From JBGQBN01 sp041494805 (lineage in GTDB: Bacteria; Acidobacteriota; Terriglobia; Terriglobales; Acidobacteriaceae), in contig JBGQBN010000008.1 of NCBI GenBank assembly GCA_041494805.1, positions 1 through 64,000 of the forward strand: a DNA stretch of 64,000 bases, given 5' to 3'. This document shows positions 38,968-48,802 of the stretch, one piece after another; the stretch's first letter is position 1; each line of letters begins with the position of its first letter. Under the pieces are notes generated by a model. The model searched no databases and was not told the origin of the DNA. It was given only the letters and a program-made list of their open reading frames with translations. The position numbers and the translations under genes were made by a program.

Positions 38968-40959
38968 TCAAATCCTCTTGAACGCTTTCTGAATGTCCTT
39001 CATCGAGTATCGCAGAACTACCGGGCGTCCGTGCGGGCAGGTCATGGGACATTCGGTTTTTGACAGCTCGGCCAGCAGCCACTCCATTTTGTTTTGCTCC
39101 AGCGGCATGTTGACCTTGATGGCGGCGTGGCAGGCGATGGAGGCTGCGATCCGGGCGCGGACTTTTTCCATGTTCAGGGCTTGCTCTTCTTGGGCGAACT
39201 GATCGAGCAGTTCTTGCAGCATGTGCTCGACTTGGTGGGCGTCGATCCCGGCAGGCGCAATCTTCACGGCTATGCTTCTGGTTCCGAAGGGTTCGGCTTC
39301 GAAGCCGTTTTTTGCCAGTTCGTCGGAAATCTCGGTGAAGACGGGTTGCTGGGCGGGGGTCAGCTCGAGCACCAGCGGCATTAGCAGGCGCTGGCTCTCG
39401 ATTTTTTGAGCGGCGCACTGCTTGAGGATCTTTTCGAAGAGCACGCGCTCGTGGGCTACGTGCTGATCCACGATCCACAGGCCTTCGTGGTTGACCGCCA
39501 GAATGAAAGACTCGCGAATCTGCCCCAGCGGCTTTAGCGAGGCCAGCGACGGGGCCAGGTCGCTCGGGGCTTCGGGCTCGTCGGGGAGGGGCGGGGTGCA
39601 GCCGTCGTTTTTTGTAACTTCAGACCTAAGAACTTCGGAAATGGCTTGCGGTGCGCGGGCCAGCGACAGGGCTGCGTTGCCTTCGACCGCGATCCCGCTG
39701 CTGAATTGAAAGCGCTCGGTAACCTGGGGAGGGGACGGGGCTTGCAGGGTGAAACCTGGTTGCGCGGTTGGCTGGTGGAACTCACGCCAGGCGGGGGAGG
39801 CATCGAGCGCGACCACACGGGAGCCGGGCGTTAGCGAGGGACTGGCCGTGGGATGGGCATCAATTTCGGTTGTGAACTGTGGAACGGGGCGGGCTTTCAT
39901 CAGGGCGGCGCGTACCGAGTCGCGCACGAAATCATGCATGACGCTTTGCTGGCGGAAGCGGACTTCTGTTTTCGATGGGTGGACATTGACGTCCACCTCT
40001 TGGCTGGGCATTTCGAGGAACAGCAGCACAACCGGAAAGACGGTTGGGGGGAGGATGTTTCGGTAGGCCTCGGTGATGGCGTGCTGGATCAGGCGGTCAC
40101 GGATCAGGCGTCCGTTGACGAAGACGTAAATCGAATTGCGGTTTAGCTTTTGGATTTCGGGTTTGGAGACGAATCCATGGGCGCGCATTTCGCCGGGCTC
40201 TCTGGGGGCTTGCTCTTCGTCTTCCTCCTGCCTTCTCCACGGCGGTGGCTGCGGCAGGCCGATGCGCTCCAGCGGCTGCATGGCGGCTACCGGAATCAGC
40301 TGGTCCAGAACTTCTTTTCCGAAAACCTGGTATACACGATCGCTGTGTCCGGCTACCGGCGGAGCTACCAACATCGCGTTCGTGGCGGAGTGCAACTCGA
40401 AATGCTTGTGGGGATGCGCCAGCGCGTAATGCGTGACCAGCGAGGCAATGTGGGAAAGCTCGGTGGACTCGGCTTTCAGAAATTTCTTGCGGGCGGGAGT
40501 GTTGAAGAAGAGATCGCGGATGGTGATGGACGTTCCTGCCGGCAGCCCGGCCTCTTCCACCTTGAATATCTTGCCCCCATTGATCTCAACGATGGTCCCG
40601 GCGGACTCGTCGGGAGCGCGGGTCTCCAGGCGCAGGCGGGAAACGGAGGCTATTGAAGGCAGAGCTTCTCCGCGGAAGCCGAGGGTGGCGACACTGAGCA
40701 GGTCTTCGGCGTTCTTGATTTTTGATGTGGCATGCCGCTCGAAGGCTAGCAGGGCGTCGTCGCGGACCATGCCGCAGCCGTTGTCGGTGATCTGAATGAG
40801 CTTCTTGCCTCCCGCTTCGACCTGGATGCGGATGCGGGTGGAACCGGCGTCGAGGGAATTTTCCAGCAACTCCTTAACCACCGAAGCCGGGCGCTCCACG
40901 ACTTCGCCGGCGGCGATCTTGTTGGCAACGTGCTCGGGAAGGACGTGGATTCTGCCCAT
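38968..40959 (-). CDS. mutL: DNA mismatch repair protein MutL, endonuclease type
   Basis: MutL couples mismatch recognition to strand removal. The N-terminal GHKL ATPase shows ERPASVVKELLENSLDAGS, ITDNGCGM and TLGFRGEALPSIASVS. The C-terminal region has DQHVAHERVLFE, the DQHAxxExxxxE metal-binding motif of endonuclease MutL, plus ACHAAIKVN and CPHGRPVVLRY. It should therefore nick DNA itself, as in bacteria that lack MutH and Dam. The 663-residue length is usual. ATG at 40959; no mutS neighbour in this window. Confidence 0.97.
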   Translation of the reverse strand: MGRIHVLPEHVANKIAAGEVVERPASVVKELLENSLDAGSTRIRIQVEAGGKKLIQITDNGCGMVRDDALLAFERHATSKIKNAEDLLSVATLGFRGEALPSIASVSRLRLETRAPDESAGTIVEINGGKIFKVEEAGLPAGTSITIRDLFFNTPARKKFLKAESTELSHIASLVTHYALAHPHKHFELHSATNAMLVAPPVAGHSDRVYQVFGKEVLDQLIPVAAMQPLERIGLPQPPPWRRQEEDEEQAPREPGEMRAHGFVSKPEIQKLNRNSIYVFVNGRLIRDRLIQHAITEAYRNILPPTVFPVVLLFLEMPSQEVDVNVHPSKTEVRFRQQSVMHDFVRDSVRAALMKARPVPQFTTEIDAHPTASPSLTPGSRVVALDASPAWREFHQPTAQPGFTLQAPSPPQVTERFQFSSGIAVEGNAALSLARAPQAISEVLRSEVTKNDGCTPPLPDEPEAPSDLAPSLASLKPLGQIRESFILAVNHEGLWIVDQHVAHERVLFEKILKQCAAQKIESQRLLMPLVLELTPAQQPVFTEISDELAKNGFEAEPFGTRSIAVKIAPAGIDAHQVEHMLQELLDQFAQEEQALNMEKVRARIAASIACHAAIKVNMPLEQNKMEWLLAELSKTECPMTCPHGRPVVLRYSMKDIQKAFKRI

Positions 40960-41012
40960 GGGTGGGATACGAGGCCAGAGGTCAGTTTCGCAGATGAGAG
41001 GGCAGGAAGCAA

Positions 41013-41068
41013 AGTGCAGGGGCGAGCCGCCCCCGCCACAGCCGGCGGGACGCCGGCGCTACAAGGAT
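41013..41068. repeat. GC-rich palindromes between mutL and the sigma-54 activator
   Basis: CAGGGGCGAGCCGCCCCCG and GCCGGC-gggac-GCCGGC stems are adjacent, followed by GCTACAAGGATCCC. They look like dispersed REP-type elements. The gap is 113 bp, between the mutL start and the end of the activator gene, which shares its strand. Confidence 0.5.
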
Positions 41069-41072
41069 CCCA

Positions 41073-42998
41073 TTACTTCCTTAAACCTAGATTGCGGGTC
41101 AGACGGTGCAGGTAATTGGCATGCACGCCGAGGATGCGGGCAGCTTCGGTGTAATTGCCTTTCGCATCCTCCAAGGCGTTGAGGATGAGTTGCTTCTTCA
41201 GTTCCTTTACCGCAGCGTGGTACTTTGCCGCCGACACTCCAGGAGGAGAATCCTTCTCCAGAACGGACTCCGGCAGATCCTCTGGACGAACCACATCCGA
41301 TGTGCCCAGAACCAGGGCGCGCTCGACGGCGTTCTCCAGTTCGCGCACATTCCCGGGCCAGTCGTAGTTCACCAGACACGCCATGGCCTCGGGAGAGATT
41401 TCCTTGGGCTTCACTTTGCACTTCTTGCTGAACTTGCCGACAAAATAGTCGGCAAGCATGGCGATATCCTCGCGGCGCTCACGTAACGGAGGCATGACCA
41501 GGGAAACGACGTTGAGCCGGAAATAGAGATCCTGACGGAATGTGCCGGCCTTCACCGAGGTCTCGAGGTCCTGGTTGCTGGCGGCGATCAGGCGGATGTC
41601 CACTGAGATCGGACGAGTGCCTCCCAGACGCTCGAACTCACGCTCCTGCAGCACGCGCAGCAGTTTGACCTGCAGGGCCGGCGCCATTTCGCCGATTTCA
41701 TCCAGAAACACCACACCGCCATCGGCTACTTCCAGCCGACCCTTCTTTTGCGCGGACGCGCCGGTGAAGGCTCCTCTTTCGTGGCCGAACAGTTCACTCT
41801 CCAGCAAGCCCTCGGGAATGGCGGCGCAGTTGATGGCGACGAAGGGCTTGCTGGAGCGCGGACTGTTGCGATGAATCGCCCGTGCCGCCAGTTCTTTTCC
41901 CGTCCCGCTCTCGCCCAGGATCAGCACGGTGGCGTCCGCGGGCGCCACTCTGGACAGGAACTGGTAGACCGCTCTCATGCGGGAGCCCTCCCCCACCATG
42001 TTGTGGTCCAGGTTGATCTCGGTGGTCAGGCGCAGGTTTTCCCGCTCCAGCCATTGCAGGCGGCGAGCGTTGTCCAGAGCCACGGCGGAGATGCCGGCGA
42101 TGGCCGCCACCAGCTGCATCTGATCTTCATCGAAACGGCTGCTGGTGCTGGTCGTGTCCAGATAAATGCAGCCGGTCACTTTCTCGAATACCATCAGCGG
42201 GACACAGAGAAGCGAGCGGACATTGGAACTGACCAGGCTTTCCACCCCGCTGAGTTTGCCGCTGCCCGGGACATTGGCTCCCAGGATGGCGACGCCCTGA
42301 TCGAGTACCTGGCGCACAATAGTGCGGCTGAGGTGCACCGGTTGGGTGCTCTGGGCTACACGCTGGCGCGCAAAGACGGAAGAGAAATGGTCGCTGCCTT
42401 TGCCATCGAGCAGGATGGCGCCGCGCTCGGCGGGCGACACCTCAAAGATCAGATTCAGGATTTGGGTTTGCAATTGGTCGAGGTCGCGGAGGGAGTGCAC
42501 CACGCGGCTGACCTTCAATAGCGCGTTCAAATGCCGGGCCAGGCGGGAAGTTGCCGGAAGCTCGCTCAGGATACGGTCCGGATGCAAGTAAATCACGTCC
42601 TGGGGACGCAGCTGGGCGGTGGCGTGGGTTGGGTTGTCCTCGAATTCCACCGAATCGGCGGCTGACTCCTCCGCGTCTTCTTCCAGCAACAAAACGAGAA
42701 CCGAATCTCCGATCGAGATCTGGTCTCCGTGTTGCAGCGGACTCTCCTTCACCGCAACACCATTCACGAACGTGCCATTGCGGCTGTCCAGATCGCGGAT
42801 CTTGTAGCCATTGCCATTACAACTGAGCACGCAATGGCGCCGCGAAAGCGAGGGATCGCCGATGGAAATCAGGTTGGCTGGATCTCTTCCGATAGGGACG
42901 TCGCCGCTGGACAGGGCCAGGGTCGAGTCTCTTAAGGGTCCGGCCACCACTTGCAGTCTTGGGTTCACTTCCCGCACCGCCGTGCATGTGTCTAACAC
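41073..42998 (-). CDS. FHA-GAF sigma-54-dependent transcriptional activator
   Basis: The protein has an FHA domain (phosphothreonine binding; GRDPANLISIGDPSLSRRHC), a GAF domain, an AAA+ sigma-54 activation domain and a Fis-type helix-turn-helix at the C-terminus. The AAA+ domain has Walker A GESGTGKELAA, GAFTGA (the sigma-54 contact) and FLDEIGEM (Walker B). Thus an FHA signal, probably from Ser/Thr kinases such as the one at 2301, could control sigma-54 genes. Start: GTG at 42998 follows GGAGGA; the frame also opens at GTG 43040. I prefer 42998 (641 residues). A sigma-54-like promoter and two dyads lie upstream. Confidence 0.93.
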   Translation of the reverse strand: MLDTCTAVREVNPRLQVVAGPLRDSTLALSSGDVPIGRDPANLISIGDPSLSRRHCVLSCNGNGYKIRDLDSRNGTFVNGVAVKESPLQHGDQISIGDSVLVLLLEEDAEESAADSVEFEDNPTHATAQLRPQDVIYLHPDRILSELPATSRLARHLNALLKVSRVVHSLRDLDQLQTQILNLIFEVSPAERGAILLDGKGSDHFSSVFARQRVAQSTQPVHLSRTIVRQVLDQGVAILGANVPGSGKLSGVESLVSSNVRSLLCVPLMVFEKVTGCIYLDTTSTSSRFDEDQMQLVAAIAGISAVALDNARRLQWLERENLRLTTEINLDHNMVGEGSRMRAVYQFLSRVAPADATVLILGESGTGKELAARAIHRNSPRSSKPFVAINCAAIPEGLLESELFGHERGAFTGASAQKKGRLEVADGGVVFLDEIGEMAPALQVKLLRVLQEREFERLGGTRPISVDIRLIAASNQDLETSVKAGTFRQDLYFRLNVVSLVMPPLRERREDIAMLADYFVGKFSKKCKVKPKEISPEAMACLVNYDWPGNVRELENAVERALVLGTSDVVRPEDLPESVLEKDSPPGVSAAKYHAAVKELKKQLILNALEDAKGNYTEAARILGVHANYLHRLTRNLGLRK

Positions 42999-43037
42999 AG
43001 TCCTCCGTGGTAACGGAAGGTGCTGGGTTGGACGTTC

Positions 43038-43078
43038 CACTATCCGAACAGATAGGGCGTCTATCCGTTTGGATAGGA
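43038..43078 (-). promoter_or_regulatory. Two 16-bp dyads upstream of the activator gene
   Basis: CTATCCGAACAGATAG (43040-43055) and CTATCCGTTTGGATAG (43061-43076) start 21 bp apart, two helical turns, on the same face. They look like a pair of protein binding sites for an autoregulator. They lie downstream of the sigma-54-like promoter and before the start codon. Confidence 0.6.
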
Positions 43079-43080
43079 AT

Positions 43081-43096
43081 TGCCAGTATAGCGCCA
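43081..43096 (-). promoter_or_regulatory. Candidate sigma-54 promoter
   Basis: On the minus strand TGGCGCTATACTGGCA matches the -24/-12 consensus TGGCACG-N4-TTGCA in 9 of 12 defined positions, including the essential GG and GC with the right 10-base spacing. Transcription would start near 43071. TATACT inside it could also serve as a sigma-70 -10 box, so this is a candidate only. Confidence 0.45.
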
Positions 43097-43415
43097 GATC
43101 TCTGGTTCGGTGATCGAGCGTTAATGTATAGCAAAATAAGATAGTTACGTCGAGGACGAGGGGATGTCCGCGAGGTCCGTCTGCTGGAGAGAAACGTGCA
43201 GATATGTTTATGACGACTGGCTTGGCGAAGCGACGGGGGAAGCGCTTTTCAGCAGTCCTGCCAAGCAGTGCTCATCGGGAACCCGAGGGACCCCCTCATC
43301 GGGTTCCCGATTGAATTTTGCAGCGGCTTTTGAACTTGCGATTCCGGAGGATGAGGTTCAGTTCTTAGTTCCCGGTTCTCAGTTCTGGTTGCAAGATATA
43401 TTGCGGCTGGGTTCC
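43097..43415. other. Intergenic region between lhr and the sigma-54 activator
   Basis: No gene is supported. It holds a 13-bp-arm hairpin (43274-43311), a partly iterated CAGTTCTTAGTTCCCGGTTC stretch (about 43360-43390) and otherwise unremarkable sequence. The activator promoter and operators lie at its lower-coordinate edge. Confidence 0.5.
43274..43311. repeat. Strong hairpin ATCGGGAACCCGA / TCGGGTTCCCGAT
   Basis: Two 13-bp arms with a 12-base loop lie downstream of the lhr stop. On the + strand TTGAATTTTG follows; on the lhr strand there is no T-run. It may be a terminator hairpin without a U-tract, or a dispersed repeat. Confidence 0.5.
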
Positions 43416-46400
43416 TTACCCTCCAACCACTCTCCAGTGCGGCGAACCCGGAGACATTGCTTCCTGTACGGCTGCGCCATCACGGAAGATGACAGTTCTT
43501 CCTGAGATGGCTGGGACGCGCTCGCCGGGCACCAGGATTCCGACCAGATTCAGCGGATCGGCAGCGGATAGAGTCATGTCTTCTCCCGTGGCCGGCATCT
43601 TGCGGGTTGCGCGCAAGGATTCCACGGCGACGGGCAGGGCGAATTGTTCGCCGAGGAATCCGTCGACGAAGCGGCCGCCGCGAATTTCGCCACGATCTTC
43701 CAGCCGCCGGAAGGCCATCTGCAGCTCACGCCATTTGGGCAGGTTGGTCTCTCGGGCCAGGAGGTCGCGGAACACGACGCCGTAACGCTTGAGCAGCATC
43801 CAGCAAGTGGCTTCGACGGCGCGGTTTCGTTCGGCTGCCTGATCGGCGAAGAGGAGTGCCCAGCGTCCAGTAGAGTGTCGCGGGCGGGAGCTGCGCCCGC
43901 TGCCTTGTCCGGCACGGCGTTTGGGATCGATGAGGGAGCGCAGGTTGTCGAAGCCATCCGCGGTGACTACTCCGGCCGCAACCAGTTCCCAGAGCGCGGT
44001 TTCCACTTCGGCCTTTAGCTTGCCGGTGCCCCGCACGATATCAGCGAAGAACGATGCCCCGCGCTGGCGGAGGAACTCCAGTACCTGCCGCGCGCCCTCG
44101 CTCAGACCGCGTGCCTCAGGCTGCTCGACGACAGGGTTGTGCGGAGTCATCCAGTCGGCCTCTTCGCGGATGAAGAATGTGATCGGGGCCACGCTGGTGG
44201 GAATTACGCGGCGTTTGCCAGCGGCCGAGTCTTCGAGAGTGGCAGGGTGCGGAGACAAGCGTCCCCAACCTACGGCACCGGTGAGGCAAAGCTGGTCGAG
44301 CCATTTGGGATCGTAGTTTTCAATGCGCCTCGCCAGGATTTGCCGCTCCCACGCATTGGCGGGAACCTCGAAACCTTGCAACTGGCGCAGCACTTCAAGC
44401 GTGGCCCGCTCGCCCTGGACCTGGGTTCCGGGAGCGATGTGCTGCCAGCGCAGCAGCCAGCGCATGAACTGTGCCGCTGTCACCGGCTCAATCTCCTTAC
44501 GGAGCGTGGCCACGGTCAGGCGGTGAATGCGGGCCAGCAAGCGACGCTCGCACCATTCGACTTCGTGTGGCGCGGGCGCCCGCGAGGCTTCATCGGTGAA
44601 CTTTCCGCGGAGGACCGCGCCGCTGGCTTCCATGCGCAGTAGCGCTTTCTCGATCTCAGAAGGTGGAAGCCCCAGCAGGTTCCCCAGTTGTTCGGCCGTC
44701 GCCGGACCTACGTGAGCCATCCAGCCGGTAACCAGCGCTAGCAGGGCGTCGTCCCAGGAAGGTAACGTGGTCTCAACTTCCACGACGGGAACATCGAACT
44801 TGGCGTCGGGAAAGAGCAGGGTGAAAGTCTTGGCTCTTTCGACCGCTACCCAGTAGCGACTGGCGCCATACACAGCGATTCCGGCCCGCCCATGCGAGAT
44901 AAGCTGCTCGAAATGGGGACACCATTCTGCTGATGCACGGGCCACGTAGGGACGTCCATGTTCGGCTGTCTGGCCTCGGCCATCGAATCCGGCGAGTTGG
45001 CGCTCGCCCGCCCAGACGGGGGCGTCTGGGCCTACGTGATTGGTGAATTCCGGCAATGCAATCAAAGTGTGCAGGACATCGTGCAGTTCATCGGCGCCGC
45101 GCACATCTGGCCAGGCTTCTTGGCGCACTTGAGCAATCGCCGCTGGGTCCAGCTTGCCGACTTCCTCCAGCACCGACTCGGGCAGAATCCGGCGCATCTC
45201 CACGGCCCGGGCTCGTCTTTCTTCGAGCGGAGCATCGTCGAGGTAGGCGTAGGGATTGGCATTCAGGATTTCGTGGGAGAACTGCGAGGGCACGGGCGTG
45301 TCCACGGCTACGCAGCGGATGCGTCCCTCGGCCATTCTCCGCAGCAGGTCTTTCAATCCTTCGATGTCCATCGCCTCGGTGAGCACATCTTTCATTACTT
45401 CGTTCACCAGGGGATGGTCGGGAATCTGAATGTCGCCCACAATGTTTTCCTGGCAGGCGGCGACGTCGGGGAAGACCGAGGCCAGGAGATCGTCAGAGCG
45501 CATGCGCTGAATCTGGGGCGGAACCTTCTTGCCGCTCTGGAAGCGCAGGAGAGCGAGGGCGCGGTTAGCGTCCCAGCGCCAGCGGGTGGCGAAAAACGGA
45601 GAAGCCAGGGCCGCCTGCTCCAGGATGGGCTGCACGGTTTCGGCGTTCAGGAAGTGAAAAACATCGGCCAGAGGAAAGCTGTGTTGCTCGGCCAGGGCGA
45701 TGTTCAGACCGTTGTCGGTGGCCGCAGCCTGCAGTTCGAAATTGAAGCTGCGGCAGAAACGCTTGCGCAACGCCAGGCCCCAGGCTTTGTTAATGCGGCC
45801 ACCAAAGGGGGCGTGGATGATGAGCTGCATGCCGCCGCCTTCGTCGAAGAAGCGCTCCGCGATGACAGTCTCCTGGGTGGGCACTGTGCCGAGCACGGCA
45901 CGGCCTTGCAGGATGTATTCGATGGACTGTTCGGCGCCGGAATCGTCCAGGCCGCATTCTGCTTTCAGCCAGGCGACCGTTTCCGCCACTTCGGGTTGGT
46001 TCTGCGAAACTCCAACCGGGAAGATGTTCTGCAGCCGGTCACTGATCTGCTGCCGCAGGTCAGCGACATGCGCGGAAAGTTCCTGGGTACGCGCCGGGGC
46101 TTCGCCGCGCCAGAAGGGAACACTGGGCGGAGCGCCGTGGGCGTCTTCGACCAGCACGCGTCCTGATTTGCCTTCCACGCGGCGGATACGCCACGAGCTG
46201 TTGCCCAGCAGCATGACGTCGCCGGCGTTGCTTTCCACGGCGAAGTCTTCATCGAGGGTGCCGACGACGATTCCTTCGGGCTCCGCGACCACCGTAAAAA
46301 GCGCGGTGTCGGGGATGGCGCCTCCGCTGGTGATGGCTGCCAGCCGAGCGCCTCGCCGCGCCCGCAGCTTGTGGTTCACCCGATCGCGATGGATATACGC

Positions 46401-47810
46401 GCCGTAGCGGCCGCGCCGTGCTGCGATGCCCTCGGATAGCATCTCGAGGATGGCATCGTAAGTCTGGCGGGAAAGATTCCGGTAAGGGTAGGCACGCCGA
46501 ACCAACGCAAACAGCCGGTCTTCGTCCCACTCTTCGGTAGACGCGCAGGTGGCCACGATCTGCTGCGCCAAAATATCCAGGGGAGCGTCCGGGATCATGA
46601 TGCGATCCAGGTCGCCGTGGCGGATGGCGCGAACCAGCGCGGCGCATTCCAGGAGTTCATCGCGCGTGGTGGTGAAGAAGCGGCCTTTGGGTACGGCACC
46701 GCGCCAGTGACCGGAACGTCCTACTCGTTGCAGAGCTACGGCGATGGCTCGCGGCGAACTGATCTGTACCACCAAATCCACGGTGCCGATATCGATTCCC
46801 AGCTCCAGCGAGGCCGTCGCCACCAGCACTTTGACCTGGCCTTCTTTGAGCTTCTTCTCTGCGGCCAGACGGAGCTTGCGGGAGAGGCTGCCGTGGTGAG
46901 CTGCAACGTTCTCTTCGCCGAGGCGTTCTCCAAGATGGTGGGTCACACGCTCGGCCAGGCGCCGGGTGTTGACGAAGACCAGCGTGGAGCGGTGTTGTTC
47001 GACCAGTTCCACGAGCCGGTTGTAGATTTCGTCCCACATTTCGTTGGTGGCGATGGCGCCGAGTTGACTGGCGGGGACTTCGACCGCGAGATCGAGTTGG
47101 CGCTTGTGGCCGATGTTGACGATGACCGGGTCGGGGCGGCCGTTGCCCGTCAAGAAATGGGCGACTTCTTCAATTGGCTTCTGCGTTGCCGAGAGGCCGA
47201 TGCGCACCGGGGGACGATGAGTCAGAGCCTCCAGGCGCTCTAATGAAAGGGTGAGGTGGGCGCCGCGTTTGTCGTCGGCGACGGCGTGGATTTCATCCAC
47301 GATGACGGTTTCAACTGTCCGCAGGATCGCGCGGCTTTTCTCCGCCGTGAGCATGATATAGAGCGACTCGGGGGTGGTGACGAGGATGTGCGGCGGCCGC
47401 TTCAGCATGGCGCGGCGCTCGTGCATCAGGGTGTCGCCGGTGCGGACGGCGGTGCGAATCTCGGGCATGAGCAGGCCGCGCTCGCCGGCCATTTGGAGAA
47501 TCTCGCCCAGAGGGACTTCGAGGTTCTTCTGGATATCGTTGCCGAGGGCTTTCAGGGGGGAGACGTAAAGGACTTCGGTGCGGTCGTGGAGATCACCGGC
47601 CAGAGCTTTTCGCACCAGGCGGTCAATGCAGGCCAGAAAGGCTGCGAGGGTTTTGCCGGAGCCGGTGGGGGCGGAGATCAGCGTCGTGTGCCCGGCCAGG
47701 ATGTGCGGCCAGCCTTGCTCCTGGGGCTCGGTGGGGGTGTTGAAGCGGCGAACGAACCATTCCCTGACTAGAGGGTGGGCCCAGGCGAGGGGTGAAGCTG
47801 GGAGGGACAT
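43416..47810 (-). CDS. lhr: Lhr family ATP-dependent helicase
   Basis: The 1464-residue protein is a long Lhr-type superfamily 2 helicase that unwinds DNA 3' to 5' with roles in repair. Walker A is SAPTGSGKTLAAFLA; Walker B is VDEIHAVADDKRG (DEIH); LSATQKP (motif III) and QRVGRSGHWRG (motif VI) follow. After the two RecA cores comes the winged-helix, Lhr-core and long C-terminal Lhr-CTD, as in the mycobacterial type. The frame is intact with an ATG at 47810. It stands alone, divergent from an unrecognised gene 68 bp away. Confidence 0.95.
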   Translation of the reverse strand: MSLPASPLAWAHPLVREWFVRRFNTPTEPQEQGWPHILAGHTTLISAPTGSGKTLAAFLACIDRLVRKALAGDLHDRTEVLYVSPLKALGNDIQKNLEVPLGEILQMAGERGLLMPEIRTAVRTGDTLMHERRAMLKRPPHILVTTPESLYIMLTAEKSRAILRTVETVIVDEIHAVADDKRGAHLTLSLERLEALTHRPPVRIGLSATQKPIEEVAHFLTGNGRPDPVIVNIGHKRQLDLAVEVPASQLGAIATNEMWDEIYNRLVELVEQHRSTLVFVNTRRLAERVTHHLGERLGEENVAAHHGSLSRKLRLAAEKKLKEGQVKVLVATASLELGIDIGTVDLVVQISSPRAIAVALQRVGRSGHWRGAVPKGRFFTTTRDELLECAALVRAIRHGDLDRIMIPDAPLDILAQQIVATCASTEEWDEDRLFALVRRAYPYRNLSRQTYDAILEMLSEGIAARRGRYGAYIHRDRVNHKLRARRGARLAAITSGGAIPDTALFTVVAEPEGIVVGTLDEDFAVESNAGDVMLLGNSSWRIRRVEGKSGRVLVEDAHGAPPSVPFWRGEAPARTQELSAHVADLRQQISDRLQNIFPVGVSQNQPEVAETVAWLKAECGLDDSGAEQSIEYILQGRAVLGTVPTQETVIAERFFDEGGGMQLIIHAPFGGRINKAWGLALRKRFCRSFNFELQAAATDNGLNIALAEQHSFPLADVFHFLNAETVQPILEQAALASPFFATRWRWDANRALALLRFQSGKKVPPQIQRMRSDDLLASVFPDVAACQENIVGDIQIPDHPLVNEVMKDVLTEAMDIEGLKDLLRRMAEGRIRCVAVDTPVPSQFSHEILNANPYAYLDDAPLEERRARAVEMRRILPESVLEEVGKLDPAAIAQVRQEAWPDVRGADELHDVLHTLIALPEFTNHVGPDAPVWAGERQLAGFDGRGQTAEHGRPYVARASAEWCPHFEQLISHGRAGIAVYGASRYWVAVERAKTFTLLFPDAKFDVPVVEVETTLPSWDDALLALVTGWMAHVGPATAEQLGNLLGLPPSEIEKALLRMEASGAVLRGKFTDEASRAPAPHEVEWCERRLLARIHRLTVATLRKEIEPVTAAQFMRWLLRWQHIAPGTQVQGERATLEVLRQLQGFEVPANAWERQILARRIENYDPKWLDQLCLTGAVGWGRLSPHPATLEDSAAGKRRVIPTSVAPITFFIREEADWMTPHNPVVEQPEARGLSEGARQVLEFLRQRGASFFADIVRGTGKLKAEVETALWELVAAGVVTADGFDNLRSLIDPKRRAGQGSGRSSRPRHSTGRWALLFADQAAERNRAVEATCWMLLKRYGVVFRDLLARETNLPKWRELQMAFRRLEDRGEIRGGRFVDGFLGEQFALPVAVESLRATRKMPATGEDMTLSAADPLNLVGILVPGERVPAISGRTVIFRDGAAVQEAMSPGSPHWRVVGG

Positions 47811-47850
47811 TGGCGGTATTCTATCATGGGACTTTCGTAAACTATTCGCC

Positions 47851-47856
47851 TATAAT
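47851..47856 (+). promoter_or_regulatory. -10 box of the 47879 gene
   Basis: TATAAT lies 22 bases before the AGAGGTG ribosome site of the gene at 47879. A -35 hexamer is not clear. The 68-bp gap must also hold the divergent lhr promoter. Confidence 0.4.
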
Positions 47857-47878
47857 AGTCCAGAACAAGAGGTGATGA

Positions 47879-48802
47879 ATGGCCAAAAGGTATCCGCTAA
47901 AGCCCTTGCGGAATTTTGACTACAAACTCGTGGAAGAGAAACTCGAGGGGGTGCTGATTAACGTTGATCGGGACCTGCAAAGACGAGAAAGGGCGGCGGA
48001 GAAAGCCAACATTGCTACCCGCGCTCGTTGCCTAACGCTGCTAAATGTCATGGTTCGCTTCTCGAGGAATTCCTACCACGCGTTGAAGTACCTCGTTGCG
48101 GACACGCCGGAAGATCCAAACCGCAAACCTACCTACGCTTTGATCATCGCCCCGGTCAACAGACAGTTGTTGGATTTGCTGTTCAGCCTTGTTTTCATGC
48201 TCGATGATTTCGAAACGAGATCTTTGGAGTATCAGCGGGCGGGCTGGCGCGAAGCAAGGGAGGACTATCAAAAATACAAGACGGAGTTTTCCGCCGATCC
48301 CAACTGGGAGCCTTTCCTAGTGCACTACAAGCAAGGGTTGGAACGAATGCAAGGTTGGTTTGGGATCACTGAAAAAGAGCGAAAGAACCCGAAATCCATC
48401 CCGTTTTGGAAGCAGCCGTTCGAGCTGAAAGACAAACAAACTAGGAGCAGACCGTTCCTCCGCTGGTTGGAGAAGTGGCTATACGGAGATACGTCCGCAC
48501 AGGCGCACCTTACTTTCGGCGGCCTGTTCACCGTTGCCCCGATAATCATGGCAGAACTGGCGGGCGGACAGGATCAAGAAATCGTAAACGATCGCATGAT
48601 CCCCCAATATCGTTTTCACCAATTCTCCCGTACTGCTCTGGTCACACTCGCAGTCGTGACCGAAATTGACAGCTTCTGCCACCTTGGAAATCACGACGCA
48701 ATTTCATATCTTTGGACTCTATATGTGGAGCACGTTCCTGAGGGCAAGGAAATGTACAAAGTGCGGTACGAAGCCATGCTGCGCTCTCGACCAGCTGCAT
48801 AA
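47879..48802 (+). CDS. Soluble helical protein, unknown
   Basis: I do not recognise this 307-residue protein. It has no signal peptide; a basic N-terminus (AKRYPLKPLRNFDYKLVEEK) leads into long helices. Blocks such as HALKYLVADTPEDPN, LDLLFSLVFMLDDFETRS, FLRWLEKWLYGDTSAQAH and RTALVTLAVVTEIDSFCHL give the look of helical DUF5677-type or HEPN-like proteins, but no R-x4-H HEPN signature is visible, so I make no claim of function. AGAGGTG precedes the ATG. It is divergent from lhr. Confidence 0.75.
   Translation: MAKRYPLKPLRNFDYKLVEEKLEGVLINVDRDLQRRERAAEKANIATRARCLTLLNVMVRFSRNSYHALKYLVADTPEDPNRKPTYALIIAPVNRQLLDLLFSLVFMLDDFETRSLEYQRAGWREAREDYQKYKTEFSADPNWEPFLVHYKQGLERMQGWFGITEKERKNPKSIPFWKQPFELKDKQTRSRPFLRWLEKWLYGDTSAQAHLTFGGLFTVAPIIMAELAGGQDQEIVNDRMIPQYRFHQFSRTALVTLAVVTEIDSFCHLGNHDAISYLWTLYVEHVPEGKEMYKVRYEAMLRSRPAA

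Noticed and set aside
44958..46166. 402-residue open frame on the + strand
   Set aside because: It is antisense to lhr, which has full family motifs; such long shadows are common in GC-rich DNA.
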